Shown here piece by piece: positions 8,553 to 14,873 of a stretch of DNA of 22,442 nucleotides. Position 1 is the first letter of the stretch; every line of letters begins with the position of its first letter. The DNA comes from Desulfobacterales bacterium HSG17. GTDB lineage: Bacteria; Desulfobacterota; Desulfobacteria; Desulfobacterales; Desulfococcaceae. The notes under the pieces are model-generated. The model had not been told where the DNA came from. It was given only the letters and a program-made list of their open reading frames with translations, and ran no database searches. Where the stretch lies: positions 1 through 22,442 of the forward strand of contig JAUCGD010000040.1 in the NCBI GenBank assembly GCA_030377945.1, read 5' to 3'. The translations under genes and the position numbers were made by a program.

Positions 8553-8909
8553 ATGAAACATAGAAAATCAGTATTAAAATTAAATAGAACATCAAGCCAT
8601 AGAAAGGCTATGTTTCGGAACATGGTAACTTCCCTGTTTAAACATGATAAAATCAAGACAACCGAAGCAAAAGCAAAAGGTTTAAGAAAAATTGCAGATA
8701 AGATGGTAACCCTTGCCAAAAGAGGAGACCTGCATGCCAGACGTCAGGCTCTTTCTGTAATTCGGGAAAAAGATATAGTTCATATCCTTTTTGATGAAGT
8801 AGCTCAAAAATTTAATTCAAGACAGGGTGGCTATACAAGAATTATCAAACTTGGGCCAAGAAAGGGTGATGTAGCATCCATGGTACAGATTGAATTGATT
8901 TATGATTGA
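8553..8909 (+). CDS. rplQ: 50S ribosomal protein L17
   Basis: 118 residues, typical for the short bacterial L17. [24 protein letters not shown] and the C-terminal [24 protein letters not shown] are diagnostic. L17 lies on the solvent side of the 50S near the exit tunnel. It starts 6 bp after rpoA, whose last codons supply GAAGGAG as ribosome binding site. It is the last gene of the left arm, followed by the hairpin at 8974-9007. Confidence 0.98.
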   Translation: MKHRKSVLKLNRTSSHRKAMFRNMVTSLFKHDKIKTTEAKAKGLRKIADKMVTLAKRGDLHARRQALSVIREKDIVHILFDEVAQKFNSRQGGYTRIIKLGPRKGDVASMVQIELIYD

Positions 8910-8973
8910 GATTGTCTGATTGATTTAGCATAACAGATAAAAGCTGTTTGACATCAAAAGCAGTTTAAAATAT

Positions 8974-9007
8974 AAATCCCCGGCAGGTTATAACTTGTCG
9001 GGGATTT
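8974..9007. terminator. Bidirectional hairpin terminator between rplQ and the GGDEF gene
   Basis: AAATCCCCGGCAGG at 8974-8987 pairs with CTTGTCGGGGATTT at 8994-9007: a 14-bp stem with two G-T pairs and a six-base loop TTATAA. On the + strand it is followed by TTTCTATTT; on the - strand A/T-rich sequence follows. Its place between two converging genes, ending 5 bp from the stop of the GGDEF gene, fits termination of both transcripts. Confidence 0.85.
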
Positions 9008-9012
9008 CTATT

Positions 9013-10029
9013 TCATCTCTTGTTTTGTTTGGCTTTATAGAGGCTTTTATCTGCTGCTTTTAAAAGTATTGCTGAAGAATCCATTCCCTTTTCAAATACA
9101 GAAGCAAGACCATGGCTTAATTTTACATGAAAATTTATATTTTCTGAAGATAAAGGTTCTTGGGCGAGTTTTTGTTTTACTCTGTTCACAAAGGTTTGTG
9201 CCTGGCTTTTATTTGTAGAGGGTGAAATTGCCACAAATTCATCTCCTGCAAATCTTGCAATAATATCAGAATCTCTTTTCAAACTAATCAGGCAGTTTGC
9301 AACGTGGCACAGGGCAAGATCTCCGTTGTCATGGCCATAGGTATCATTAATAGATTTAAAATCATCAAGATCAAGAAAAAGAATGCTTAGATCAATATGA
9401 TAGCGTTTGGATCTTTGAAACTCTCTTTCAAGGATTTTCTCCATAACTCTGCGGTTTAAAAGTTTGGTCAGGGGATCATGGAAAGCTAAAAATTTTAATT
9501 TTTCATGTGCAGTTACATTGGAAAGGCATAGAGATACTTTAAGTGCCAGTTGTTCCAATAGTGAAGTGTCAATCCCCGGTTCAAACCTGTGGATATCCTG
9601 GTCTGCCTGGTTAAAACTGCCCACAATTTTACCATCCATGGTAATTGGTGCAATGGCAATGGAACCAATATGATAATTTGATGCCATGGGTATCAATGGT
9701 TTAAAGTCGTCTATCTCTTTATTGGATAGCAAAGGTTTTAGACGCTTCTTGGTTATATCTGTAAAGTTTTCTTTTGATATAAATGAGGTTGATGTGCTTA
9801 AAAGCTCAGAGTCCTGAATATTATGAAAATATTTTGAAATGCTGCTCTCTTCAATAATGGAGACCCATGTATAGGGAACTGAAAATTTTGAACTGATTTC
9901 AGATAACAGCTTTTCAATAAAATCCTGAAAATTTAAGATAGTTAAAATACTGAGTTCAATTTCATGAAATTTTCTGGCAACAATTTCATTGTGTTTAACT
10001 CTTTCGAAAAATGATTTTGGGATTTTCAT
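9013..10029 (-). CDS. Diguanylate cyclase with DUF484/GAF-like sensor domain (GGDEF family)
   Basis: 338 residues, predicted soluble: no signal peptide or membrane segment. Residues about 10-175 resemble a DUF484/GAF-type sensor domain (KHNEIVARKFHEIELSIL, IGSIAIAPI). Residues about 178-338 are a GGDEF domain: DPLTKLLNRR at 185-194, the metal-binding region FLDLDDFKSINDTYGHDNGD, and the signature as AGDEF at 261-265. Ala replaces the first Gly, a variant known in active enzymes of the family. RDSD at 252-255, five residues before it, is an intact inhibitory (I) site, so the likely activity is GTP to cyclic di-GMP with product feedback. No EAL or HD-GYP domain. The ligand is unknown. The ATG at 10029 has no strong Shine-Dalgarno. 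It converges on rplQ. Confidence 0.9.
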   Translation of the reverse strand: MKIPKSFFERVKHNEIVARKFHEIELSILTILNFQDFIEKLLSEISSKFSVPYTWVSIIEESSISKYFHNIQDSELLSTSTSFISKENFTDITKKRLKPLLSNKEIDDFKPLIPMASNYHIGSIAIAPITMDGKIVGSFNQADQDIHRFEPGIDTSLLEQLALKVSLCLSNVTAHEKLKFLAFHDPLTKLLNRRVMEKILEREFQRSKRYHIDLSILFLDLDDFKSINDTYGHDNGDLALCHVANCLISLKRDSDIIARFAGDEFVAISPSTNKSQAQTFVNRVKQKLAQEPLSSENINFHVKLSHGLASVFEKGMDSSAILLKAADKSLYKAKQNKR

Positions 10030-10056
10030 AATAGCGCAATATGGACATTTATTATT

Positions 10057-10084
10057 TTTTTAGATGTACAAGTACCTGTGTCAA
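10057..10084 (-). promoter_or_regulatory. Possible sigma70 promoter of the GGDEF gene
   Basis: On the - strand, TTGACA (10084-10079) is followed after 16 bp by TAAAAA (10062-10057), about 28 bp before the ATG at 10029. The -35 is perfect, but the -10 matches only 4 of 6 in a very A/T-rich stretch. Confidence 0.3.
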
Positions 10085-10196
10085 ATTTTTCCCATATCTG
10101 TTTTTAATTTGTATTGGGAATAAAGTCAATAAATAAACCATAGCACCATAGCAATAATCCTATGTATTATCCAAGGAACTTTTATTTTAAAACAAA

Positions 10197-10211
10197 CAGA
10201 ATGGCATTCTG
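10197..10211. repeat. Short perfect inverted repeat, CAGAAT-GGC-ATTCTG
   Basis: Six-base arms with a three-base centre in the region between the two divergent genes. It could be an operator or a chance palindrome; no second copy was seen. Confidence 0.3.
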
Positions 10212-10311
10212 AAAAATTCGATTAATTAACAGCTCCAAAAGAGCTTTAAAATCAGGTTAAATATGTAATCAAAGTTTTAAAATATTGATTGTATTCCATT
10301 GTTGTTGGTGA

Positions 10312-10467
10312 TATTCATTCAATATCAATACTAAGTCGAAGGATAGTAATGAAATAATTGAAGTAACATATGATCCAGAAATCACTAAAAAATTCGTTGT
10401 CAATTTAAGAACAATGTCAATGGGGATAGCGAATGGAAAAAATGGGTTGACCCGGAATTTTGTATAA
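10312..10467 (+). pseudogene. Possible remnant coding stretch, no start codon at its beginning
   Basis: This frame is open for 51 codons up to TAA at 10465-10467 and reads like protein in its middle (SNEIIEVTYDPEITKKFVVN). It has no ATG, GTG or TTG before its second half and no ribosome binding site. The promoter of the next gene overlaps its end. I do not recognise the family. It may be the C-terminal debris of a lost gene or a chance open frame in A/T-rich DNA. Confidence 0.2.
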
Positions 10468-10476
10468 CATTATAAA
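10447..10476 (+). promoter_or_regulatory. Sigma70-type promoter of the solute-binding protein gene
   Basis: TTGACC at 10447-10452 and TATAAA at 10471-10476, each 5 of 6 matches, are spaced by 18 bp. Transcription would start near 10483, giving a leader of about 19 nt that includes the AGGGGTG ribosome binding site (10491-10497) before ATG 10502. Confidence 0.55.
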
Positions 10477-10501
10477 TGATTTGGCTTTACAGGGGTGAAA
10501 A

Positions 10502-11425
10502 ATGAAAATAAAATTACTGAATGGGGGCCACACATTACGTTCAGGCATTAAATTGAATTTTAAAAGGAGCTTAAAATTCCTATGTTTTCTGCTTTTTTTA
10601 TTAATCCCTCTATCTGTTTTTGCAGAAGAAGAAGTATTGAGAATCCTGACCGGGCAGGGGCATGCTCCAAAAAAAATCATTGAACAATTCGAAAAACAGA
10701 TTCAAACTAAATATCAGCACAAAATAAAACTGGAGGTTACCTTTTTAACTGGGCCTGATGATTGGTACAAAACCATCAGAGGAGGGAAAGTTGATTTGGT
10801 TTTGTTAACCCATCACCATTTTAAGGACAAGCGCTTTAATTATATAAAAAATCATTTTTTGCTGCCGCTTGATTTGAAGAACATACCAAATTTTCATCAT
10901 GTGATACCAGCGCTTCAAAAAGCTGATTACTTAACTGATAACGGGAAAATATATGGGTCTCCAGTCAGTCAGGGACCATATGGCCTGGCCTATAACACGG
11001 CAATATTAAAAGCACCGCCTGAAAGTTGGGATATCCTTTGGGACCCTCGTTTTAAGGACAAATATATCATTGGAGCCAATGAATACATATATAACGTGAA
11101 TATCACTGCTTTGGCATTAGGGTATTCTAGAGAAACCATTAACAATTTTGACAATTTAAATAATCGTGAATTCAGAAAAAAACTCAGCCAACTGGCTGCA
11201 AATTCACATTCATTCTGGATTGGTGTGGACACTGCTGACGATTTGTCCGGTATGACTCTGGCTACATCATGGGGCGATTCTCTGGGCCCGCTTAACAAAA
11301 GAGGAAAACCCTGGAAGATGGCAGAACCCATCGAAGGAATGCCCTGCTGGATTGATAATTATGCCATTACATGGACTTTGAAGGACACTTTTCTTTATGG
11401 GTGTGTTGAAAATCTGATCAGGTAA
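10502..11425 (+). CDS. Periplasmic solute-binding protein, PotD-like, 3' end lost at a rearrangement junction
   Basis: The open frame has 307 codons. Residues 1-41 form a signal peptide: basic region KLNFKRSLK, hydrophobic core LCFLLFLLIPLSVF, likely cleavage after VFA41. The mature part resembles type II solute-binding proteins of the spermidine/putrescine or iron group (PotD-like): VDLVLLTHHHF, YGSPVSQGPYGLAYN, SWDILWDPRFKDKY, ATSWGD, and EGMPCWIDNYAI at 279-289. In PotD-like proteins that last motif is followed by roughly 40-60 more residues. Here, from about residue 292, the frame is antisense to the start of rplD, so the last 15 or so codons are not native. No permease or ATPase gene adjoins it. 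It could also have been the sensor part of a longer membrane protein. The substrate cannot be told. Promoter at 10447-10476. Confidence 0.75.
   Translation: MKIKLLNGGHTLRSGIKLNFKRSLKFLCFLLFLLIPLSVFAEEEVLRILTGQGHAPKKIIEQFEKQIQTKYQHKIKLEVTFLTGPDDWYKTIRGGKVDLVLLTHHHFKDKRFNYIKNHFLLPLDLKNIPNFHHVIPALQKADYLTDNGKIYGSPVSQGPYGLAYNTAILKAPPESWDILWDPRFKDKYIIGANEYIYNVNITALALGYSRETINNFDNLNNREFRKKLSQLAANSHSFWIGVDTADDLSGMTLATSWGDSLGPLNKRGKPWKMAEPIEGMPCWIDNYAITWTLKDTFLYGCVENLIR
11370..11383. other. Junction: truncated solute-binding gene meets truncated rplD
   Basis: On the + strand, likeness to solute-binding proteins runs to WIDNYAIT (codon ending 11371). On the - strand, likeness to L4 runs from its start to IKKSVLQ (codon 34, 11378-11380). 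Both end within about 10 bp of each other, each losing its 3' part. No insertion sequence ends, target duplication or repeat were seen here. Confidence 0.75.
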
Positions 11426-11479
11426 TTCAGCTTCAGACACTTTTTTACCTGCATTGTTTAATACATCTACAGCAGCCAT
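11378..11479 (-). pseudogene. rplD: 50S ribosomal protein L4, first 34 codons only
   Basis: From ATG at 11479, preceded by GAGGAA (11489-11484), the - strand reads MAAVDVLNNAGKKVSEAELP and continues to about IKKSVLQ, matching the N-terminus of bacterial L4, which is about 200 residues long. Beyond codon 34 the frame enters the antisense of the solute-binding gene and stops at 11267, giving a non-native tail of about 36 residues. It follows rplC, the canonical order. As L4 is essential, a full rplD must exist elsewhere in the genome, or this contig is chimeric here. Confidence 0.85.
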
Positions 11480-11637
11480 ATTCTTCCTCATAAATTTTGA
11501 TCAACTATGCATCACTGCAAATTATGCAATACCCATAGTCGCATTATATTCTAAATCTTTTATTTTGAGTTTTTAATTCCGAGGTTTGAGGAATGGGATT
11601 TTAAACCATCTCATCTCTCTTTACTTACAGCTCAAAT
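11480..11637 (-). other. 158-bp rplC-rplD spacer
   Basis: It is much longer than the 10-30 bp usual between rplC and rplD. It contains a TATAAT (11548-11543 on the - strand) with no recognisable -35 at the right distance, near-repeated TATGCA words (11506-11511 and 11523-11528 on the + strand), and the rplD ribosome binding site. No strong terminator hairpin or RNA gene was seen. Confidence 0.4.
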
Positions 11638-12261
11638 CTAATTTATTACTTTCCGTACTTCCAATATTCCTGTTTTACACCCAGGCACAGGGCCTTTAAC
11701 AAGCAGAAGATTTTCTTCATGCTTAATATCTACAATTGTGAGATTTTTTACAGTTTCTCTATTTGTCCCCATATGCCCTGGCAATTTTTTACCTTTAAAA
11801 ACTTTTCCCGGCCAGGCGCTATTTCCTATTGAGCCTGGTTTGCGGTGATTTCTACTACCATGTGTTTCTGGTCCACGACTGAACCCATGTCTTTTTATTG
11901 TACCTTGAAACCCCCGCCCCTTGGAAATCCCGGAGATATTAACTTTATCTCCAACAGTAAACATATCTGTTGAAAAAGTAGCACCTGATTCAACTTCATC
12001 TATGTCATCTGTCCTGAATTCTCTTAAAACACGGAATCCTTTTTCAGTAGTTTTTTTCAGGTGTCCACTAATGGGCTTATTAAGTTTCTCAACTTCTTTT
12101 TCATCAAACCCAAGCTGTAGAGCATTATAACCATCTGTCTCTTTTGTTTTAATCTGGGTTACTACACAGGGACCTGCCTGCACCACAGTTACAGGAATCA
12201 ATTTTCCATCTGCAGAAAACACGTTGGTCATTCCAATTTTTTTTCCAAGTATTGCACTCAT
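11638..12261 (-). CDS. rplC: 50S ribosomal protein L3
   Basis: 207 residues, normal for L3. The N-terminus ([20 protein letters not shown]), [23 protein letters not shown] and [20 protein letters not shown] are diagnostic; the long internal loop reaches toward the peptidyl-transferase centre. L3 starts 50S assembly. The glutamine in [13 protein letters not shown] is the residue methylated by PrmB in enterobacteria. It follows rpsJ by 18 bp with only a weak Shine-Dalgarno, and is the last complete gene of the right arm before the broken rplD. Confidence 0.98.
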   Translation of the reverse strand: MSAILGKKIGMTNVFSADGKLIPVTVVQAGPCVVTQIKTKETDGYNALQLGFDEKEVEKLNKPISGHLKKTTEKGFRVLREFRTDDIDEVESGATFSTDMFTVGDKVNISGISKGRGFQGTIKRHGFSRGPETHGSRNHRKPGSIGNSAWPGKVFKGKKLPGHMGTNRETVKNLTIVDIKHEENLLLVKGPVPGCKTGILEVRKVIN

Positions 12262-12279
12262 AATTTATTCTCGTTTGAA

Positions 12280-12588
12280 CTATAATTTAATTTCTACATC
12301 CACGCCCGGCGAAAGATCAAGTTTCATTAATGCATCAACTGTCTGCTGGGTTGGTTCAAGAATATCCATCATTCTTTTATGCGTTCTTATTTCAAATTGT
12401 TCCCGTGATTTTTTATTTACATGGGGAGAACGAAGAACAGTGAATTTATTTATCCGTGTAGGCAGTGGTACCGGTCCTACAATTCTGGCTCCAGTCTTCC
12501 TTGCTGTATCAACTATATCCAAAGAAGATTGATCTATAAGCTTATGATCATATGCTTTAAGCCTGATTCTAATTTTAGTTTTCAACAT
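12280..12588 (-). CDS. rpsJ: 30S ribosomal protein S10 (NusE)
   Basis: 102 residues. [51 protein letters not shown] and the C-terminal [12 protein letters not shown] are standard S10. S10 belongs to the 30S head and also links NusG and NusB to RNA polymerase in antitermination. Only 20 bp separate it from tuf, with AGGAAT as ribosome binding site, so there is no room for the long S10 leader of Escherichia coli; str and S10 genes appear to be one transcription unit here. Confidence 0.98.
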   Translation of the reverse strand: MLKTKIRIRLKAYDHKLIDQSSLDIVDTARKTGARIVGPVPLPTRINKFTVLRSPHVNKKSREQFEIRTHKRMMDILEPTQQTVDALMKLDLSPGVDVEIKL

Positions 12589-12608
12589 GATAGAACGTAT
12601 TCCTATAC

Positions 12609-13796
12609 TTACTCTACAATTTCACCGATAACACCGGCACCAACAGTACGTCCACCTTCTCTGATTGCAAACCTAAGCTCTTTTTCCATTGCGATTGGAT
12701 TTATAAGCTCTACATTTATGGTTGCATTATCTCCGGGCATTATCATTTCAACGCCTTCGTCAAGGGTCAGTACACCTGTAATATCTGTTGTTCTGAAAAA
12801 GAACTGAGGTCTGTAACCACTGAAAAATGGAGTGTGACGTCCGCCTTCTTCTTTACTCAATGCATACATCTCTGCTTTGAATTTTGTATGGGGAGTTATT
12901 GTCCCAGGTTTGGCTACAACCTGACCTCTTTCTACTTCGTCTCTTTTGGTTCCACGAAGAAGAAGCCCTACATTATCACCAGCCTGGCCTTCATCAAGAA
13001 GTTTTCTGAACATCTCAACTCCGGTACAGGTTGTTGTAGCTGTCTCTCTGATTCCAACAATCTCTACTGATTCACCGGTTTTAACAACTCCACGGTCTAT
13101 TCTTCCTGTTACAACAGTTCCACGGCCTGAAATACTGAACACGTCCTCTATGGGCATAAGAAATGGTTTTGCTGTATCTCTTTCTGGTTCCGGCACATAG
13201 GAATCAAGCACTTCAAGAAGCTCAAAAATTGGTTTGGCGTCTTCATCGTCAATAGCTTCACATTCAAGGGCTTTAAGAGCGCTTCCTTTTATGATTGGAA
13301 CATCTGTAAACTCATAGCTTTCAAGAAGCTCCTGCAATTCCATTTCAACAAGCTCTATCAACTCTTCATCATCCACCATGTCGCATTTATTTAAAAATAC
13401 AACTATTTTAGGTACACCTACCTGGCGGGCAAGAAGGATATGCTCTCTTGTCTGGGGCATGGGACCATCATCTGCACTTACTACAAGTACTGCTCCATCC
13501 ATCTGGGCGGCGCCTGTAATCATATTTTTAATATAGTCAGCATGGCCCGGGCAGTCCACATGTGCGTAGTGACGGTTATCTGTCTCATACTCTACATGGG
13601 CTGTTGCTATTGTTATTCCACGCTCTCTCTCTTCTGGAGCTTTGTCTATCTCATCAAAGGGAACAAAATCAGCATGGCCTTTCATGCCAGCCAACTTGGT
13701 AATCGCTGCTGTAAGCGTAGTCTTTCCATGATCAATATGACCTATTGTTCCTATGTTCACATGCGGCTTTGTCCGCTCAAATTTTTCCTTAGCCAT
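12609..13796 (-). CDS. tuf: Elongation factor Tu
   Basis: 395 residues. GTPase motifs are intact: GHIDHGKT at 19-26, the switch I threonine in RGITIATAH (T62), DCPGH at 81-85 and NKCD at 136-139. Domain II (about 210-300) and domain III with [15 protein letters not shown] and the C-terminal [15 protein letters not shown] follow. EF-Tu brings aminoacyl-tRNA to the ribosomal A site. It lies directly after rpsG; fusA, normally between them, is absent. Two near-identical Shine-Dalgarno units precede the ATG (13801-13829). Confidence 0.99.
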   Translation of the reverse strand: MAKEKFERTKPHVNIGTIGHIDHGKTTLTAAITKLAGMKGHADFVPFDEIDKAPEERERGITIATAHVEYETDNRHYAHVDCPGHADYIKNMITGAAQMDGAVLVVSADDGPMPQTREHILLARQVGVPKIVVFLNKCDMVDDEELIELVEMELQELLESYEFTDVPIIKGSALKALECEAIDDEDAKPIFELLEVLDSYVPEPERDTAKPFLMPIEDVFSISGRGTVVTGRIDRGVVKTGESVEIVGIRETATTTCTGVEMFRKLLDEGQAGDNVGLLLRGTKRDEVERGQVVAKPGTITPHTKFKAEMYALSKEEGGRHTPFFSGYRPQFFFRTTDITGVLTLDEGVEMIMPGDNATINVELINPIAMEKELRFAIREGGRTVGAGVIGEIVE

Positions 13797-13800
13797 CTTC

Positions 13801-13829
13801 TTTACTCCTCTTGGTTTATTCCTCTTTGG
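13801..13829 (-). promoter_or_regulatory. Tandem duplicated ribosome binding site before tuf
   Basis: On the - strand, CCAAAGAGGAATAAA is followed at once by CCAAGAGGAGTAAA, then AGAAG and the tuf ATG. The second unit (GAGGAG) is the working Shine-Dalgarno; the first (GAGGA) is an imperfect copy 15 bp upstream. Confidence 0.6.
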
Positions 13830-13872
13830 CTTACCTAATTCTATAAAATATTATTAAAACAATTTAATATAA

Positions 13873-14340
13873 TTACCATCTGAAATGAGCAAATGCCTTG
13901 TTGGCTTCTGCCATTTTATGTGTATCTTCTTTTTTCTTCATTGCTCCGCCACGACCGTTATAAGCATCAAGCAACTCTGAAGCAAGTTTATTGGAATAAC
14001 TTTTTTCAGAACGGTTTCTACTGAAATTAATCAGCCACCGAAAGGCAAGAGCTGTCTGTCTGGCAGGTTTAATATCAGTTGGAACCTGGTATGTAGAGCC
14101 GCCAATTCGTCTGGATTTAACCTCGACTGCAGGCCTTATATTGTCAATTGCTTTCTTGAATATATCTAAAGCAGGCTCTCCAATTTTTTCTTCTGCCATG
14201 CGCAAAGCACTTACTACTGATTTGCGGGCTGCATTCTTTTTTCCGTTTTTCATGACGCAGTTAACAAATTTTGCAGCAAGTTTTTCTTCTACTGTAGCAC
14301 TCTTTGTTATATTATCAAGGTTGATTTCTTTAACTGCCAT
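13873..14340 (-). CDS. rpsG: 30S ribosomal protein S7
   Basis: 155 residues, the usual length. KFVNCVMKNGKKNAARK, PAVEVKSRRIGGSTYQVP and the C-terminal GGAMKKKEDTHKMAEANKAFAHFRW identify it. S7 starts assembly of the 30S head, lies at the E site, and represses part of the str operon in Escherichia coli. AAGGAC lies about 8 bp before ATG. Normal place after rpsL (57-bp spacer); 76 bp then separate it from tuf. Confidence 0.98.
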   Translation of the reverse strand: MAVKEINLDNITKSATVEEKLAAKFVNCVMKNGKKNAARKSVVSALRMAEEKIGEPALDIFKKAIDNIRPAVEVKSRRIGGSTYQVPTDIKPARQTALAFRWLINFSRNRSEKSYSNKLASELLDAYNGRGGAMKKKEDTHKMAEANKAFAHFRW

Positions 14341-14397
14341 TCTTTATGTCCTTATTTGGAAACCGTTTTTAAATAATTTCCACTACTATTTTAATAT

Positions 14398-14769
14398 TTA
14401 TTTAGGTCTTTTTGCACCATATTTTGAACGACCATGTCTTCTATCATCTACTCCGAGAGTATCGAGAGCGCCTCTGACTATATGGTACCGAACACCTGGA
14501 AGGTCCTTTACTCTGCCACCCCTGACAAGAACAACTGAATGCTCCTGGAGGTTGTGACCCATTCCTGGTATATATGCAGCAACTTCCATTCCAGTGGTCA
14601 AACGAACCCTTGCTACTTTTCTTAAAGCAGAGTTAGGTTTTTTTGGAGTTGATGTGTACACCCTGGTGCATACACCACGCTTCTGAGGACCACCATTTAA
14701 AGCAGGGGTACTAACCTTTTTTTCCGCTTTTTTTCTACCTTTTCGAACCAACTGATTAATGGTCGGCAT
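14398..14769 (-). CDS. rpsL: 30S ribosomal protein S12
   Basis: 123 residues. [30 protein letters not shown] and [21 protein letters not shown] are near consensus. The residues where streptomycin resistance usually arises, K43 and K88, are wild type, and P91 is conserved; D89 is the residue methylthiolated by RimO in some bacteria. S12 forms the decoding centre. It is the first gene after rpoC and has its own promoter (14827-14855). AAGGG, about 8 bp before ATG, or GGAG farther up may bind the ribosome. Confidence 0.98.
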   Translation of the reverse strand: MPTINQLVRKGRKKAEKKVSTPALNGGPQKRGVCTRVYTSTPKKPNSALRKVARVRLTTGMEVAAYIPGMGHNLQEHSVVLVRGGRVKDLPGVRYHIVRGALDTLGVDDRRHGRSKYGAKRPK

Positions 14770-14803
14770 AACTTTCCCTTACGCTCCTTCTAAAATTTAA
14801 CCT

Positions 14804-14819
14804 TTGTCATATACGACAA
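14804..14819. repeat. Near-perfect 16-bp palindrome at the rpsL transcription start
   Basis: On the - strand TTGTCGTATATGACAA: the arms TTGTC and GACAA pair perfectly, with 14 of 16 positions symmetric. With +1 predicted at about 14820, it forms the very 5' end of the mRNA, where it would fold as a small hairpin, or it could be a DNA operator. Confidence 0.5.
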
Positions 14820-14826
14820 AATAATA

Positions 14827-14855
14827 ATTCTACTTTCATTTGGTTAAGATGTCAA
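14827..14855 (-). promoter_or_regulatory. Strong sigma70 promoter of rpsL (str operon)
   Basis: On the - strand, TTGACA (14855-14850) is a perfect -35, a 17-bp spacer follows, and TAGAAT (14832-14827) is a 5-of-6 -10. It lies in the 104-bp spacer after the rpoC stop, giving a leader of about 50 nt before rpsL. It should boost rpsL-rpsG-tuf-rpsJ-rplC above any read-through from rpoC. Confidence 0.8.
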
Positions 14856-14873
14856 GTTTTTTTTATCTTTCAT

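Larger units (their letters stand above)
10030..10501. other. About 470-bp intergenic region between divergent genes
   Basis: It contains the two divergent promoter candidates (10057-10084 on - and 10447-10476 on +), a short inverted repeat CAGAAT-GGC-ATTCTG (10197-10211) and an open stretch without a start codon (10312-10467). The rest is A/T-rich. No RNA gene, mobile element or full-length gene was recognised. Confidence 0.6.

Noticed and set aside
10231..10249. AGCTC-GAGCT hairpin followed by TTAAAA as a terminator
   Set aside because: Only 5 bp of stem, no real T-run, and no gene ending just upstream on the + strand.
11267..11377. C-terminal part of the rplD reading frame as a new fused protein
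   Set aside because: These codons are simply the antisense of the solute-binding gene; nothing suggests a functional fusion.
11300..11480. Transposon or insertion sequence as the cause of the junction
   Set aside because: No transposase, terminal inverted repeats or target-site duplication on either side.
11543..11548. TATAAT on the - strand before rplD as a promoter
   Set aside because: No -35 better than 2 of 6 matches at 16-18 bp; expected by chance in such A/T-rich DNA.
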